A stretch of 64,000 nucleotides of DNA from Pseudomonas chlororaphis subsp. chlororaphis (GCF_003945765.1 NZ_CP027712.1:1860001-1924000); one strand, 5' to 3'. Shown: positions 45,882 to 54,736, counted from the first letter of the stretch. Made by a program: numbers and translations. Notes: generated by a model not told the origin, from the sequence alone.

Positions 45882-46487
45882 ATGCCGTTGTCGATCGACT
45901 TGTTGTTGGCTTTCGCCTTGTTTGCCTTTGTCACCTCGGTAACCCCCGGACCGAATAACGCCATGCTGCTGGCCTCGGGCGTGAATTTCGGATTCCGCCG
46001 CACGGTGCCGCATATCCTCGGGATCAGTTCGGGGTTCCTGGTGCTGGTGCTGGCTGTGGGCCTGGGCCTGGGCGCGGTGTTCGAGGCCTACCCGGTGCTG
46101 TACAAGGTGCTGCGCTACGTCGGTGCGGCCTATCTGCTGTACCTGGCCTGGAACATCGCCCGTTCCGGGCCGGTGTCCCAGGAAGTCGACGGCAAGGGCC
46201 GGCCGCTGGGGTTCTGGGGCGCCGCGGCGTTCCAGTGGGTCAACCCCAAGGCCTGGGTCATGGCGCTAGGGGCCATCAGCACCTACACGCCGTTGCAGGG
46301 CTACTTTTTCAACGTGGTGGTGATCGCCAGCCTGTTTGCCTTGATCAACGCCCCGAGCGTCGGGGTCTGGGCCGGGTTTGGCAGCGTGCTGCGCAATGTC
46401 CTGCGCGACCCGCGCTGGCTGCGCCTGTTCAACTACGGCATGGCGTTGCTGCTGGTGATTTCGCTGTTCCCGCTGCTGCAAGCTTGA
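45882..46487 (+). CDS. gvgK: LysE/RhtB-family amino acid exporter 3
   Basis: A 201-aa, six-span protein with VTPGPNNAMLLASGVNFGFRRT, VGAAYLLYLAWNIAR and FQWVNPKAWVMALGA. These motifs nearly repeat those of the exporter at 40359, suggesting an old duplication. It follows the second LysE after 89 nt, room for an internal promoter, and precedes the terminator closing the cluster. Confidence 0.92.
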   Translation: MPLSIDLLLAFALFAFVTSVTPGPNNAMLLASGVNFGFRRTVPHILGISSGFLVLVLAVGLGLGAVFEAYPVLYKVLRYVGAAYLLYLAWNIARSGPVSQEVDGKGRPLGFWGAAAFQWVNPKAWVMALGAISTYTPLQGYFFNVVVIASLFALINAPSVGVWAGFGSVLRNVLRDPRWLRLFNYGMALLLVISLFPLLQA

Positions 46488-46516
46488 GGGGCTTTCGCAG
46501 GGCGTTATGCCGCTAC

Positions 46517-46547
46517 CCGCCACCACCGGCGCGTGGCGGTTTTTTTT
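46517..46547 (+). terminator. Intrinsic terminator of the gvg cluster
   Basis: Stem CCGCCAC (46517-46523) and GTGGCGG (46533-46539) with a 9-nt loop, followed by eight T (46540-46547). Confidence 0.92.
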
Positions 46548-46556
46548 GCCCGCTCA

Positions 46557-48587
46557 TTACCCCTGGGCGACAGCCGCCACGCCGGGTTCGTGGCGAGTCA
46601 GGCGGCACCATTTGTGCCAGGTGAATTGCAGTTGCAGCAGCGCCGCCCTGGCCATTTCCAGATCCTGTTCCGGCAGTTGCGGCGCCTGTTCCAGGGCCTT
46701 GAGCAGGGCGACGGTCGGAGCATCCAGTCGATCGCTGCGGCGTGGCGTCGGACCGCCTGACTTGAGCAGCGTGGCGATGCTCTGCAGGTAGTGCCCGCGT
46801 TCCACGGCCAGGGCGCCGGTCGCCGCGCCCAGGCTGGCGCGCAGTTGCAGCAGTTCGTCGCCCAGGTCGAGCCCGAGCAGGCCGTTGTCCCAGTGCTGGC
46901 GGCGTTCCTGGGGCAGGCTTTCGGAATAGCGCGCCAGGCGGATCAGGCGGTCGGCCATGCGCCCGCCGAACCAGCTCTCGGCTTGCTCCAGCGGGCGCGA
47001 GGTGAGTTGCGCCAGGTCGAACAGCGAGGCGCGGAACATCCGCCGATAGTGATGTTCGCCGGGGTTGAGGCTGACCAGGCGGAACACCAGGACAGCGATG
47101 CCGACGCCGACCAGGGTGGCCATGGCCTTGTTGAGGAAGTTGGCCAGGTCGTAGGTCATCAGGTTGCCGGGGCCGACGTTGTTGATGAAAAAAATGCAGA
47201 ACGCCGAGGCGATCGGCGCCATCCGCGGCTTGCTCATGCACAGCGAGGCGCAAAACAGCGGCACCCCCAGGCCCACGCACAGCAGCGGGAAACCGTCCCA
47301 ACCGGGTAGCAATCCCAGGCCGACGAAGCCGGCGACCGGCACCGACAGGGCGATGCCCTTGAGAAAGTTGAGGCTGGAGGCGGAAGGGTTTTCCCGGCCG
47401 GCGAACAGGCTCAGTACCACCCCGCAGATCGATACCGCGCCCAGGCCGGAAGGCCAGGCCGAGAGTACCCAGAAGCCAGCCACGGCGAGAAACGCCAGGG
47501 CGCTGCGCAGGCCGCCGAGAATGCCTTGCTCGATATCGCGGTGCCAGGACAGGGCGCCAGGCGCGCCATCGGGCACTCGGGCTTGCTCGACGGCCTGCAG
47601 GGTTTGCGCACTGCGTTCGAGCAGCACCGGCACTTGTGCCAGTTGCATCAGGCACAGATGCGCGTGCTGCGACAGGCTGCGGTCCTGCAGCGCCTCTTGA
47701 AGGCGTGAGGACAGTTGGGCGATGTCTTGCTCGTGGCTGTGTTCCAGGGCCGTGGCCAGCTGTTCGATCAGGGGAGCCACGCTGGCATTCGCCGCGCTGT
47801 CGAGCATCAGCCGCTGGCGGGCCACGCCACGGGCCGCACGCAGCAGGCTCAGCAAGTCGCGACTGAGCACCCGCAGGGCCTGTGAACGTCGCCGTCCCTG
47901 GGGGCCTTCGAACCAGGCGTGATCGCGCTGGGCATCGACCGCCACCAGCTTGCCGAGGGCTTCCAGCAGCCCCTTGCGCTGGTCCTGGCCGATCAGTTCG
48001 GAGGCCGCGGCGCGCATGCCGGCTTGCCACGCGAGCTTGCCCTGGGTGGCCAACGCCTGTTCGACCCGGCGTGGCCAGAGCACGGTGCTGGCGATCGCCG
48101 CGCAGATGATCCCCAGGCTGATTTCCGAACAGCGGGCCACGGCCTGATCGAACACCAGCAGCGGATGTACGGTGGCGGGCAGGGCGACGATCGCTGCGGT
48201 GTAGCCGGCCAGTACGAAACCGTAGGAGGCGTGATTGCGCAGCAGCGAGGCACCGGTGGTGCAGAAGGCCAGCCACAGCGCCATCGCCAACAGAAACAGC
48301 AGGGGCGCCTGGCCGAACAGGCCGATCAGCACGATCGAGGCCACGGCCCCGCTAAAGGTGCCGAGCAGGCGGAAGGCACCCTTGGCCAGGACCATGCCGC
48401 TGCTGGGCTGGCTGACGATGAATACCGTGGTCAGGGCCCATTGCGGCTGCTCGAGGTTGAAGCGAAAGGCCAGGTACAAGGCGATGACCCCGGCGATCAT
48501 GTTCCTGATGGCGAACAGCAGGTCGTTGCGGCTGGGAGCCAGGACGGCCAGCCAGAAATCGGGGATTCGCAGGGCGAGGCTTTTCAT
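46557..48587 (-). CDS. FUSC-family (fusaric acid resistance/YccS-like) transporter
   Basis: A 676-aa membrane protein starting at ATG 48587 (MKSLALRIPDFWLAV). It has the two-halved FUSC design: a first bundle of membrane helices (RNMIAGVIALYLAFRFNLEQPQWALTTVFIVSQPSSGM), a long cytoplasmic helical middle, a second bundle (SALAFLAVAGFWVLSAWPSGLG onward) and a cytoplasmic C-terminus. The family is linked to efflux of aromatic acids. It converges with the gvg cluster, and nothing shows that it handles the cluster product. Confidence 0.88.
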   Translation of the reverse strand: MKSLALRIPDFWLAVLAPSRNDLLFAIRNMIAGVIALYLAFRFNLEQPQWALTTVFIVSQPSSGMVLAKGAFRLLGTFSGAVASIVLIGLFGQAPLLFLLAMALWLAFCTTGASLLRNHASYGFVLAGYTAAIVALPATVHPLLVFDQAVARCSEISLGIICAAIASTVLWPRRVEQALATQGKLAWQAGMRAAASELIGQDQRKGLLEALGKLVAVDAQRDHAWFEGPQGRRRSQALRVLSRDLLSLLRAARGVARQRLMLDSAANASVAPLIEQLATALEHSHEQDIAQLSSRLQEALQDRSLSQHAHLCLMQLAQVPVLLERSAQTLQAVEQARVPDGAPGALSWHRDIEQGILGGLRSALAFLAVAGFWVLSAWPSGLGAVSICGVVLSLFAGRENPSASSLNFLKGIALSVPVAGFVGLGLLPGWDGFPLLCVGLGVPLFCASLCMSKPRMAPIASAFCIFFINNVGPGNLMTYDLANFLNKAMATLVGVGIAVLVFRLVSLNPGEHHYRRMFRASLFDLAQLTSRPLEQAESWFGGRMADRLIRLARYSESLPQERRQHWDNGLLGLDLGDELLQLRASLGAATGALAVERGHYLQSIATLLKSGGPTPRRSDRLDAPTVALLKALEQAPQLPEQDLEMARAALLQLQFTWHKWCRLTRHEPGVAAVAQG

Positions 48588-48707
48588 TGGCAAGGCACAT
48601 AGATAGCTAGCTAATGATTAGTATCGTATCTACTTGCCAGGGAAATTCCAATGAGGATTTTTCCGGGGCCGGAGAAGGTACAGGTGGTGAGGGGAGGGGC
48701 GAAGAAA

Positions 48708-48734
48708 AGGGCCCTGCGCGGATGGCAGGGCCCT
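48708..48734 (-). terminator. Intrinsic terminator downstream of mlaA
   Basis: Perfect 10-bp stem (AGGGCCCTGC / GCAGGGCCCT) with a 7-nt loop. Read on the minus strand it is followed by TTTTCTTC. Confidence 0.85.
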
Positions 48735-48741
48735 GGAGGGA

Positions 48742-49530
48742 TCACTCGGCGATTTGCAGCTTGCGCGATTCGGTGTAGACGTAGCGGACTTTCTCGTATT
48801 CGAACGGCGAGTCCAGCTGGCCATAGCGGAAGCTGGTCTGATAACGCTTGTCGATAGCGCGCAGGACCCAGAGTTCCGGGTGATTCGAGCTGACCTCGGA
48901 CACGTTGAGGAAGTTGATCGCCGACTCGGTGGTGTAATCCACGGCCAATCCGGCGGTGTCGCGAAGGTTCGAGGGCCCGAGGATCGGCAGGACGAAATAG
49001 GCGCCGCCCGGCACGCCGTAGAAGCCCAGGGTCTGGCCGAAGTCTTCGCTCTGGCGTGGCAGGCCCATGCGGGTGGCGGGGTCCCAGAGACCGCCGATAC
49101 CGAGGGTGGTGTTGACCAGCAGGCGGGCGGTGGTGTTCAGCGAGCGCTGGCCCTTGAACTGCAGCAGGCTGTTGACCAGGTTCGGCACGTCGCCCAGGTT
49201 GTTGAAGAAGTTGCTCACACCGGTGCGCAGGAAGCTCGGGGTGATGTAGCGGTAACCGTCGACCACCGGCAGGAACACCCACTGATCGAAGCGGTAGTTG
49301 AAGTGGTACACCCGGCGGTTCCACGACTCCAGTGGGTCGTAGACGTTCAGCGCGTTGAGGGTCGAGCGCTCGAACTCGCGCTGGTCCAGGCCCGGGTTGA
49401 ACTTGAGTCGCTTGAGCGGTTGGGTGAAGCCGTCCCCGTCTGCGACCACGGGTGTTGCGGTCTGGCCGTCGTCGGCATTGGCATAGCCTGCGCAGAACAA
49501 CGCAGCGATGAGCAGGAAATGTTTAGCCAC
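48742..49530 (-). CDS. mlaA: MlaA/VacJ-family phospholipid-transport protein
   Basis: A 262-aa protein starting with GTG 49530 after GGAG. The N-terminus VAKHFLLIAALFCAGYANA is a signal peptide. The MlaA core is clear: NVYDPLESWNRRVYHFNYRFDQWVFLPV, GVSNFFNNLGDVPNLVNSLLQ, NTTLGIGGLWDPA and DFGQTLGFYGVPGGAYFVLPILGPSNLRDT. MlaA sits in the outer membrane and removes surface phospholipids. The usual lipobox is not evident (F before the Cys), so it may be a cleaved, non-lipidated form. It overlaps the upstream hydrolase gene by 8 nt. Confidence 0.93.
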   Translation of the reverse strand: MAKHFLLIAALFCAGYANADDGQTATPVVADGDGFTQPLKRLKFNPGLDQREFERSTLNALNVYDPLESWNRRVYHFNYRFDQWVFLPVVDGYRYITPSFLRTGVSNFFNNLGDVPNLVNSLLQFKGQRSLNTTARLLVNTTLGIGGLWDPATRMGLPRQSEDFGQTLGFYGVPGGAYFVLPILGPSNLRDTAGLAVDYTTESAINFLNVSEVSSNHPELWVLRAIDKRYQTSFRYGQLDSPFEYEKVRYVYTESRKLQIAE

Positions 49531-50821
49531 GGAAGAACTCCAGCATGGCGTCGCTGTTGACGCGGTAGTTGAGGTTGCCGCAATGGCCGCCATGGGGGTA
49601 GACCGTCAGCCGGTCGCCAAAGGTCTTGCGCAGGAACCCCAGGTCGCCCGGGCCGAGGATCACGTCGTCGGCGTTGTGCATCACGGCGATTTTCGGGCTG
49701 TCCTGCAGGTAATCCTTGAGTGCGTACAAGCTCACCTGGTCGATCAGTTGCAGCACGCTGCCGCCGTCGGTGCGGGCGCGCCACATCGGAATCACCTGCT
49801 CGGTGAGGTAGCAGTCGAAGTCGCATTGCAGGGCGCGCTTGAGGAACGGCGTGAGGTTGGTGCCTTCGCTGATCGGGTACTTGGGCGGGGTGATCAGGCC
49901 GCGGCGGTTGATCAGGTCCGAGGTGAACGCGATATCGGCGGCGGAGAAGCGGAACGAGGTGCCGATCAGCATCGCCATCTGCTCGTTGCTCAGGTGCTGC
50001 TTGGACTGCTGGAAGTCGTAGAGCAGGGCATCGTTGAGGTCGATGTAGCCCTTCTGCTGGAAGTAGCGGGTCAGCTTGTTCAGTACCAGCTCGTAGAAGG
50101 TGGTGGTGTTATTGATGCCCTTGACCTCGGTCTGCACCAGCTTGTCGAGGTTGGTGATGGAGGTATAGAGGTTGACCGGGGGGTTGAGCAGCAGGACTTT
50201 CTTGAAGTTGAAGCTGCGTCGGGTTTCGTCCAGCTTGCTGACGAAGGCCGCATCCAGGGCGCCGAGGCTGTAGCCGGTGAGGTAGAAGTCGGTGACCGGC
50301 AGTTTCGGGTTCTGCGCGCGCACTGCCTGCATCACGCGGTATAGGTCTTCGGCGTCTTCCTTGGTCACGCCGGGGGTGGCGAACCGCGAGGCGGCGCTGA
50401 TGAAGTCGAAGCTGGTGGGCGAGGACAGCTGCACCACGTGGTAGCCGGCCTGGTAATAGAGCTTTTTCAGGTACTCGTTGAGACTGCTGTCATAGCGCGC
50501 GCCGGTGCCGGCGATGAGGAAGATCAGCGGCGCGGCATGGTCCTGCTCGGCGATGCGGTAGGTGAGCTTCTTCACGGCCCAGAAGTTGTCCGGCAGGATG
50601 AACTCACGCTCGGGGCGCAAGGTCAGGCTGCGGTCCGCCTGATTGATGTCATCGTCACTCGGCAGCTTCGGACGCAGGTCCGGCGGAGTGGTGGCAATGG
50701 TCGCCTCGAACGGATTGGTCAAGGGGTAGCCATAGCTGGCGGCATCGATGTCGACCGCGAGCGCGGACGCACTCGAAATAAGGCCGCCAAACAGGGCAGC
50801 GAAGCGCAAGGAACGGAGCAT
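49523..50821 (-). CDS. Secreted alpha/beta-hydrolase-like protein
   Basis: A 432-aa protein starting at ATG 50821 with AGGGAT upstream. A signal peptide (MLRSLRFAALFGGLISSASALA) precedes an alpha/beta-hydrolase fold with oxyanion-region LIFLIAGTGARYD, nucleophile elbow GYSLGA (Ser185) and C-terminal Asp/His candidates (HNADDVILGPGDL, PHGGHCGN). A periplasmic serine hydrolase is inferred. The overlap with mlaA suggests a shared role in envelope lipid metabolism, but the substrate is unknown. Confidence 0.82.
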   Translation of the reverse strand: MLRSLRFAALFGGLISSASALAVDIDAASYGYPLTNPFEATIATTPPDLRPKLPSDDDINQADRSLTLRPEREFILPDNFWAVKKLTYRIAEQDHAAPLIFLIAGTGARYDSSLNEYLKKLYYQAGYHVVQLSSPTSFDFISAASRFATPGVTKEDAEDLYRVMQAVRAQNPKLPVTDFYLTGYSLGALDAAFVSKLDETRRSFNFKKVLLLNPPVNLYTSITNLDKLVQTEVKGINNTTTFYELVLNKLTRYFQQKGYIDLNDALLYDFQQSKQHLSNEQMAMLIGTSFRFSAADIAFTSDLINRRGLITPPKYPISEGTNLTPFLKRALQCDFDCYLTEQVIPMWRARTDGGSVLQLIDQVSLYALKDYLQDSPKIAVMHNADDVILGPGDLGFLRKTFGDRLTVYPHGGHCGNLNYRVNSDAMLEFFRG

Positions 50822-51062
50822 GACTAAATCCCTGTAGAGGAAGGTGCCGAGTGAAGTTCGCAGGCTATGACCACCGGGTTGCTGCCGAAGTGCCATGGCA
50901 CGGCACAAAAAACGATCAAGGCAGGGCAAAGCCGGATCGGCGGTAATAGTCGCCAGACGATACACTTTGCCGCTGATTGCTGAACAGTTATCTATGTAAC
51001 AAGCTTGCTTACCAGCCTCGGGCGATTATGCTGGGCGCCGTTTTCGCTTATCGGAGTGCTTC

Positions 51063-51434
51063 ATGTCCCGCCGTCTTCCCCTGATTCTGCTGCTTGTTGT
51101 CCTGCCGTTGTGGCTGGCCGCCAGTTATGGCGTGCGCTACGGCTTCATGGAGGACGCTCGATGGGTCGGCGTCTGTGTCGACGAGGCCAGCCGCTGGGAG
51201 TGCCAGGCGCGTTCCAGCCTGGGGTTGCTGATCCACTTCAAGGTCATGGGTTGGGCGGCGTTGGCGGCGGCCCTGATCGCCTTCGTGGTGCCTGGCCGTT
51301 CCGGCTGGGGCCTGGCGGTGCTGGCGCTGCTGTTCGGCTTTCCGGCGCTGGCGCTCTACAACACCAGCCTGGCGGTGTTTGCCATCGTGATCGGCGCCCT
51401 GCGGCTGGTGCGAGCGCCTCGCGCGGTGGCGTGA
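51063..51434 (+). CDS. Small membrane protein of unknown function
   Basis: A 123-aa protein with three hydrophobic segments (about 5-24, 61-77 and 83-112) and one periplasmic loop with a Cys pair (VGVCVDEASRWECQARSS). I recognise no family. GGAGTGCTTC precedes the ATG. It ends before a bidirectional terminator. Confidence 0.78.
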   Translation: MSRRLPLILLLVVLPLWLAASYGVRYGFMEDARWVGVCVDEASRWECQARSSLGLLIHFKVMGWAALAAALIAFVVPGRSGWGLAVLALLFGFPALALYNTSLAVFAIVIGALRLVRAPRAVA

Positions 51435-51451
51435 GGCGAATCGCCGGTAAT

Positions 51452-51483
51452 AAAAAAGGGATGACCATGGTCATCCCTTTTTT
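51452..51483. terminator. Bidirectional intrinsic terminator
   Basis: A6, palindromic stem GGGATGAC/GTCATCCC with loop CATG, then T6, between the convergent small membrane protein gene and the GH17 gene. Confidence 0.92.
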
Positions 51484-51486
51484 CTG

Positions 51487-53040
51487 TCAGGCTTTGCGAG
51501 CCCGCAAGCTGCGCCACAGGGCGGCGACCATCAGCACGCTGACCAGGGCCCAACCCCAGGCCTGCTGGTTTTCCAGGCCTTCGCGATACAGCTGGGGAGC
51601 GATGCCGGCACCGACGATAAAGGTCAGCAGGGCGATTTCGCGACGCGGCACCCGCACCGGGCGGCACAGGTAGACCAGGGCCGGCAGGAGCAGGGCGGCG
51701 CTGGGGAAGCTGCGATAACGCGGGTCGAACACCAGCTCCAGCATCATCACCGCGGCGGCGAAACCGGCGCCGGCGAGCAGCCAGCCGGCATGCTTTTCCA
51801 GGCGATTGAACATACGTTGGCGCCAGCCGGCGCGGGTGCTCAGGCTCAGTGCCGCGTGTGCCAGCACCAGCAGGTTCAGGGCCAGCAGCAGGCCCGCCCA
51901 GAACCATTCCCCGGCAAAGCGGCTGGTGACCCGCGCCAGCTCGCCCCAGGCGCCGATGGAGCAGGCGGCCAGGGCGCCGAGCAGTGGCAGGGTAAGCGCC
52001 GCGCGAGTACCGCGGATCCGGCCACCGAGGATCAGCGTGGCAACGAAGATCACCCCGCCCACGCCCAGCCACAATGGCCAGTAAGGCAGGTTCGACACCG
52101 GCCCGGCGAGTACGCCCTTGTCCTGGCGATCGGCATCGAACAACCCCCAGTAACCGCCGACCGCACCTTCGCTGGCGCGCTTCCACGGCTGGTCGAAGGC
52201 TTCGATCAGGTTGTAATGCCAGCCATTCTGTTCGGCCATGACCACAAAACCACGGATGAACTTGGCCTCGTTGACCCGGCTCGGCAGGGCGGTTTCGCGC
52301 TGGCGGCCTTCGCTGGGCCAGCCGGTTTCGCCGATCATCACGTCCTTGGGCGCGAACTTGTTGCCGAACACCTGGCGCACCTGCGCCACATGGTTCAGCG
52401 CGGCATCGATGTTGGACGGATCGTCTTCCCAGTAGGGCAGCAGGTGGATGGTCAGGAAGTCCACCGCCGGCGCGATTTCCGGGTGCTTGAGCCAGAACTC
52501 CCAGACGTCCGCGTAAGTGACCGGCTGCTTGACGTGGGCCTTGACCTTGTTGATCAGCCTGGCCAATTGCGGGCCGGTGACTTCCTTGCGCAGGAGGGCT
52601 TCGTTGCCGACGATCACCGAGCTCACCACGTCCGGGTTGGCATTGGCCGAGGCGATCAGCAGGTCGACCTCTTTTTCGCTGTCCACCGGGTTGCTGTTGA
52701 CCCAGGCGCCGATCATCAGCTTCAGGCCGTGCTTGCGCGCCAGGTCCGGCAGGGCTTCGAGGCCGGTCATGGAGTAGGTGCGGATGCACTCGAAGCGCGT
52801 CGCCAGCAGCGCCAGGTCGGCGTCCATGCGCTCCGGGCGCAGTTTGAACGGCTGGTCGAAGGGCGACTGGTCTTTGTCGAACGGCGTGTAGGACGCGCAT
52901 TGCAGCTTGTGGCTGGCGCTGGCGACATCCGGCAGCACCACCGGCTGGCCGAGGCCGTACCAGAAACCGCAGAGCGCGAAGACTCCCAGCAGGCAGGCGA
53001 ATAGATAGGGCAGGAGCGGGAAGCGGGCAATCGAGGGCAT
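51487..53040 (-). CDS. GH17-family beta-1,3-glucan enzyme with C-terminal membrane segments
   Basis: A 517-aa protein starting at ATG 53040 (MPSIARFPLLPYLFACLLGVFALCGFW, membrane anchor). Residues about 45-310 form a GH17 domain with acid/base Glu147 (IVGNEALL) and nucleophile Glu238 (IGETGWPSEG). The C-terminal ~190 residues carry five or six membrane spans and no glycosyltransferase motif. Related pseudomonad proteins are annotated as beta-(1-3)-glucosyltransferases acting on periplasmic cyclic or linear glucans. The glucan substrate is inferred. Confidence 0.87.
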   Translation of the reverse strand: MPSIARFPLLPYLFACLLGVFALCGFWYGLGQPVVLPDVASASHKLQCASYTPFDKDQSPFDQPFKLRPERMDADLALLATRFECIRTYSMTGLEALPDLARKHGLKLMIGAWVNSNPVDSEKEVDLLIASANANPDVVSSVIVGNEALLRKEVTGPQLARLINKVKAHVKQPVTYADVWEFWLKHPEIAPAVDFLTIHLLPYWEDDPSNIDAALNHVAQVRQVFGNKFAPKDVMIGETGWPSEGRQRETALPSRVNEAKFIRGFVVMAEQNGWHYNLIEAFDQPWKRASEGAVGGYWGLFDADRQDKGVLAGPVSNLPYWPLWLGVGGVIFVATLILGGRIRGTRAALTLPLLGALAACSIGAWGELARVTSRFAGEWFWAGLLLALNLLVLAHAALSLSTRAGWRQRMFNRLEKHAGWLLAGAGFAAAVMMLELVFDPRYRSFPSAALLLPALVYLCRPVRVPRREIALLTFIVGAGIAPQLYREGLENQQAWGWALVSVLMVAALWRSLRARKA

Positions 53041-53381
53041 GGTCAGGCCGTCAGGAAACAAAGCCGGGCATCTTACCCGGATTTGCCGCTGCCCAGGTGG
53101 CCTGCATGATTTTGACATGCAAAGTTCGGGCGGGATTGGGCGACTGTTTTGGGCATGCCCTGATTACTGGCGAACTGGTGTCGTTGCTGAATGTTTTGAG
53201 GTCGCAGTCAGAGCAGGTCGCCTTTGGCGTCAGGTTGATGATCGACGCGTCAGAGCTCTCATAGGGCAATCGCGCTGATGTTCGAGCAAGTTGGTGGGGC
53301 GTGATGAGGGCGCTGTGCACCATAACAACAGGTTGACGCGGCTCGGCATCCGTCGGGCGCAGCACTTTCGGGGAAGTAACG
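53041..53381. other. 341-nt intergenic region, mostly unassigned
   Basis: Divergent gap between the GH17 gene and the betaine-type binding protein gene. It is less GC-rich than the coding sequence. I see no gene, repeat or clear promoter, only a GGGGAAG ribosome site at the right edge. Confidence 0.6.
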
Positions 53382-54233
53382 ATGAAGATGCGACGACTCT
53401 TAGGCGCAGGTGCCGGTCTGGTACTTGCGATCAGTTCAACCCTGGCCAGCGCCGATAGCAAAACCCTGAGCATCGGCTATGTCGACGGTTGGTCGGACAG
53501 TGTGGCGACCACCTATGTAGCGTCTGAGGTGATCAAGCAGAAACTCGGTTATGACGTGAAGTTGCAGGCCGTGGCGACCGGGATCATGTGGCAGGGCGTG
53601 GCCACCGGCAAGCTGGACGCCATGCTGTCGGCCTGGCTGCCGGTGACCCACGGCGAGTACTGGACCAAGAACAAGGACAAGGTGGTCGACTACGGTCCCA
53701 ACTTCAAGGACGCGAAAATCGGCCTGATCGTGCCGGAGTACGTCAAGGCCAAGAGCATTGCCGACCTGAAGGGTGACACCACCTTCAAGAACAAGATCGT
53801 CGGTATCGATGCCGGCTCGGGTGTGATGCTCAAGACCGACCAGGCCATCAAGGACTACGGTCTGGACTACAAACTGCAAGCCAGCTCGGGCGCGGCAATG
53901 ATTGCCGAGTTGACCCGCGCCGAAGAGAAGAACGAATCCATCGCGGTCACCGGCTGGGTGCCGCACTGGATGTTCGCCAAGTGGAAGCTGCGCTTCCTGG
54001 ACGATCCGAAAGGCGTTTACGGCGCCGCTGAAACCGTCAACAGCATCGGTAGCAAAGGCCTGGAGAAGAAGGCGCCGGAGGTTGCGGCTTTCCTGAAGAA
54101 GTTCCAGTGGGCCTCCAAGGATGAAATCGGCGAGGTGATGCTGGCTATTCAAGAGGGCGCCAAGCCGGAAGCGGCGGCCAAGGACTGGGTGGCCAAGCAC
54201 CCTGAGCGCGTTGCCGAATGGACTGCTAACTGA
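53382..54233 (+). CDS. Glycine betaine/quaternary amine ABC substrate-binding protein
   Basis: A 283-aa OpuAC-family periplasmic binding protein with a signal peptide (residues 1-24, ending ASA). Motifs are LSIGYVDGWSDSVATTYVASEVI, AVATGIMWQGVATGKLDAMLSAWLP and VTGWVPHWMFAKWKLRFLDDP, which includes the aromatic residues that cage quaternary ammonium ligands. There are no permease or ATPase genes nearby, so it is an orphan binding protein feeding a transporter elsewhere. GGGGAAGTAACG precedes the ATG. Confidence 0.9.
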   Translation: MKMRRLLGAGAGLVLAISSTLASADSKTLSIGYVDGWSDSVATTYVASEVIKQKLGYDVKLQAVATGIMWQGVATGKLDAMLSAWLPVTHGEYWTKNKDKVVDYGPNFKDAKIGLIVPEYVKAKSIADLKGDTTFKNKIVGIDAGSGVMLKTDQAIKDYGLDYKLQASSGAAMIAELTRAEEKNESIAVTGWVPHWMFAKWKLRFLDDPKGVYGAAETVNSIGSKGLEKKAPEVAAFLKKFQWASKDEIGEVMLAIQEGAKPEAAAKDWVAKHPERVAEWTAN

Positions 54234-54262
54234 CCGGGAAGCGTCTAGCTCGCAGGTCTCGA

Positions 54263-54299
54263 GGCCGCCGGGTGTTCGCACCCGGCGGCCTTTTGTTTT
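54263..54299 (+). terminator. Intrinsic terminator with UUCG loop
   Basis: 12-bp stem GGCCGCCGGGTG/CACCCGGCGGCC capped by TTCG, then TTTTGTTTT. Confidence 0.95.
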
Positions 54300-54424
54300 G
54301 CTCGGTGCAAAAGCCTGTGTCGGGGGTACTGTCGTTCTAATACTAAGGTCGTCTGGAACCGGCTCCAGAGCTGCATAGAGTGGACTACGTTCCAACTAAA
54401 ATCTGTGCTGCGAGGATAAAAACA

Positions 54425-54736
54425 ATGAACGACAGCATTTACCTCTCGATTCAAAACAGCTCGCGTTTCAAGGAGCTGGTCAGCAAGCGCGAACGATTCG
54501 CCTGGATACTGTCGGCGGTCATGCTCGGGCTCTATTCGGGCTTCATCCTGCTGATTGCCTACGGACCCCATGTGCTGGGGGCAAAACTCAGTCCTGAATC
54601 ATCCATCACCTGGGGTATTCCCATTGGTGTCGGGTTGATTGTCGCGGCCTTTGTCCTGACCGGTATCTACGTGCAACGCGCCAACGGCGAATTCGACGAC
54701 CTGAACAATGCGATTCTCAAGGAGGCTCAGCAATGA
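54425..54736 (+). CDS. yjcH: DUF485 membrane protein (YjcH-like)
   Basis: A 103-aa protein with two membrane spans (about 25-47 and 60-82) and the DUF485 signature [23 protein letters not shown], with [12 protein letters not shown] at the C-terminus. GAGGATAAAAACA precedes the ATG. It overlaps actP by 4 nt, the conserved yjcH-actP pair for acetate and other short-chain acid uptake. YjcH has no proven function. Confidence 0.93.
   Translation: MNDSIYLSIQNSSRFKELVSKRERFAWILSAVMLGLYSGFILLIAYGPHVLGAKLSPESSITWGIPIGVGLIVAAFVLTGIYVQRANGEFDDLNNAILKEAQQ

Larger units (their letters stand above)
35917..46487 (+). other. gvg-type oxyvinylglycine biosynthetic gene cluster
   Basis: Eleven co-directional genes form one locus: SGNH hydrolase, 28-aa ORF, HDO-domain protein, amidinotransferase, LysE, carbamoyltransferase, 47-aa ORF, class III aminotransferase, formyltransferase, LysE, LysE. 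The content and order match, from memory, the gvgA-K cluster of P. fluorescens WH6 for 4-formylaminooxyvinylglycine, in which two ORFs shorter than 150 nt are essential and two central genes are dispensable. The letters used here follow that order. A strong terminator at 46517-46547 closes the unit. No mobility genes flank it. Confidence 0.85.

Noticed and set aside
34226..46547. Mobile element origin of the biosynthetic cluster
   Set aside because: No integrase, transposase, direct flanking repeats or tRNA target could be seen at either edge, so horizontal transfer remains only a possibility.
46513..48276. Alternative 587-codon minus-strand frame overlapping the FUSC gene
   Set aside because: Arg/Pro/Gly-rich shadow of the true frame, which shows clear membrane helices and family motifs.
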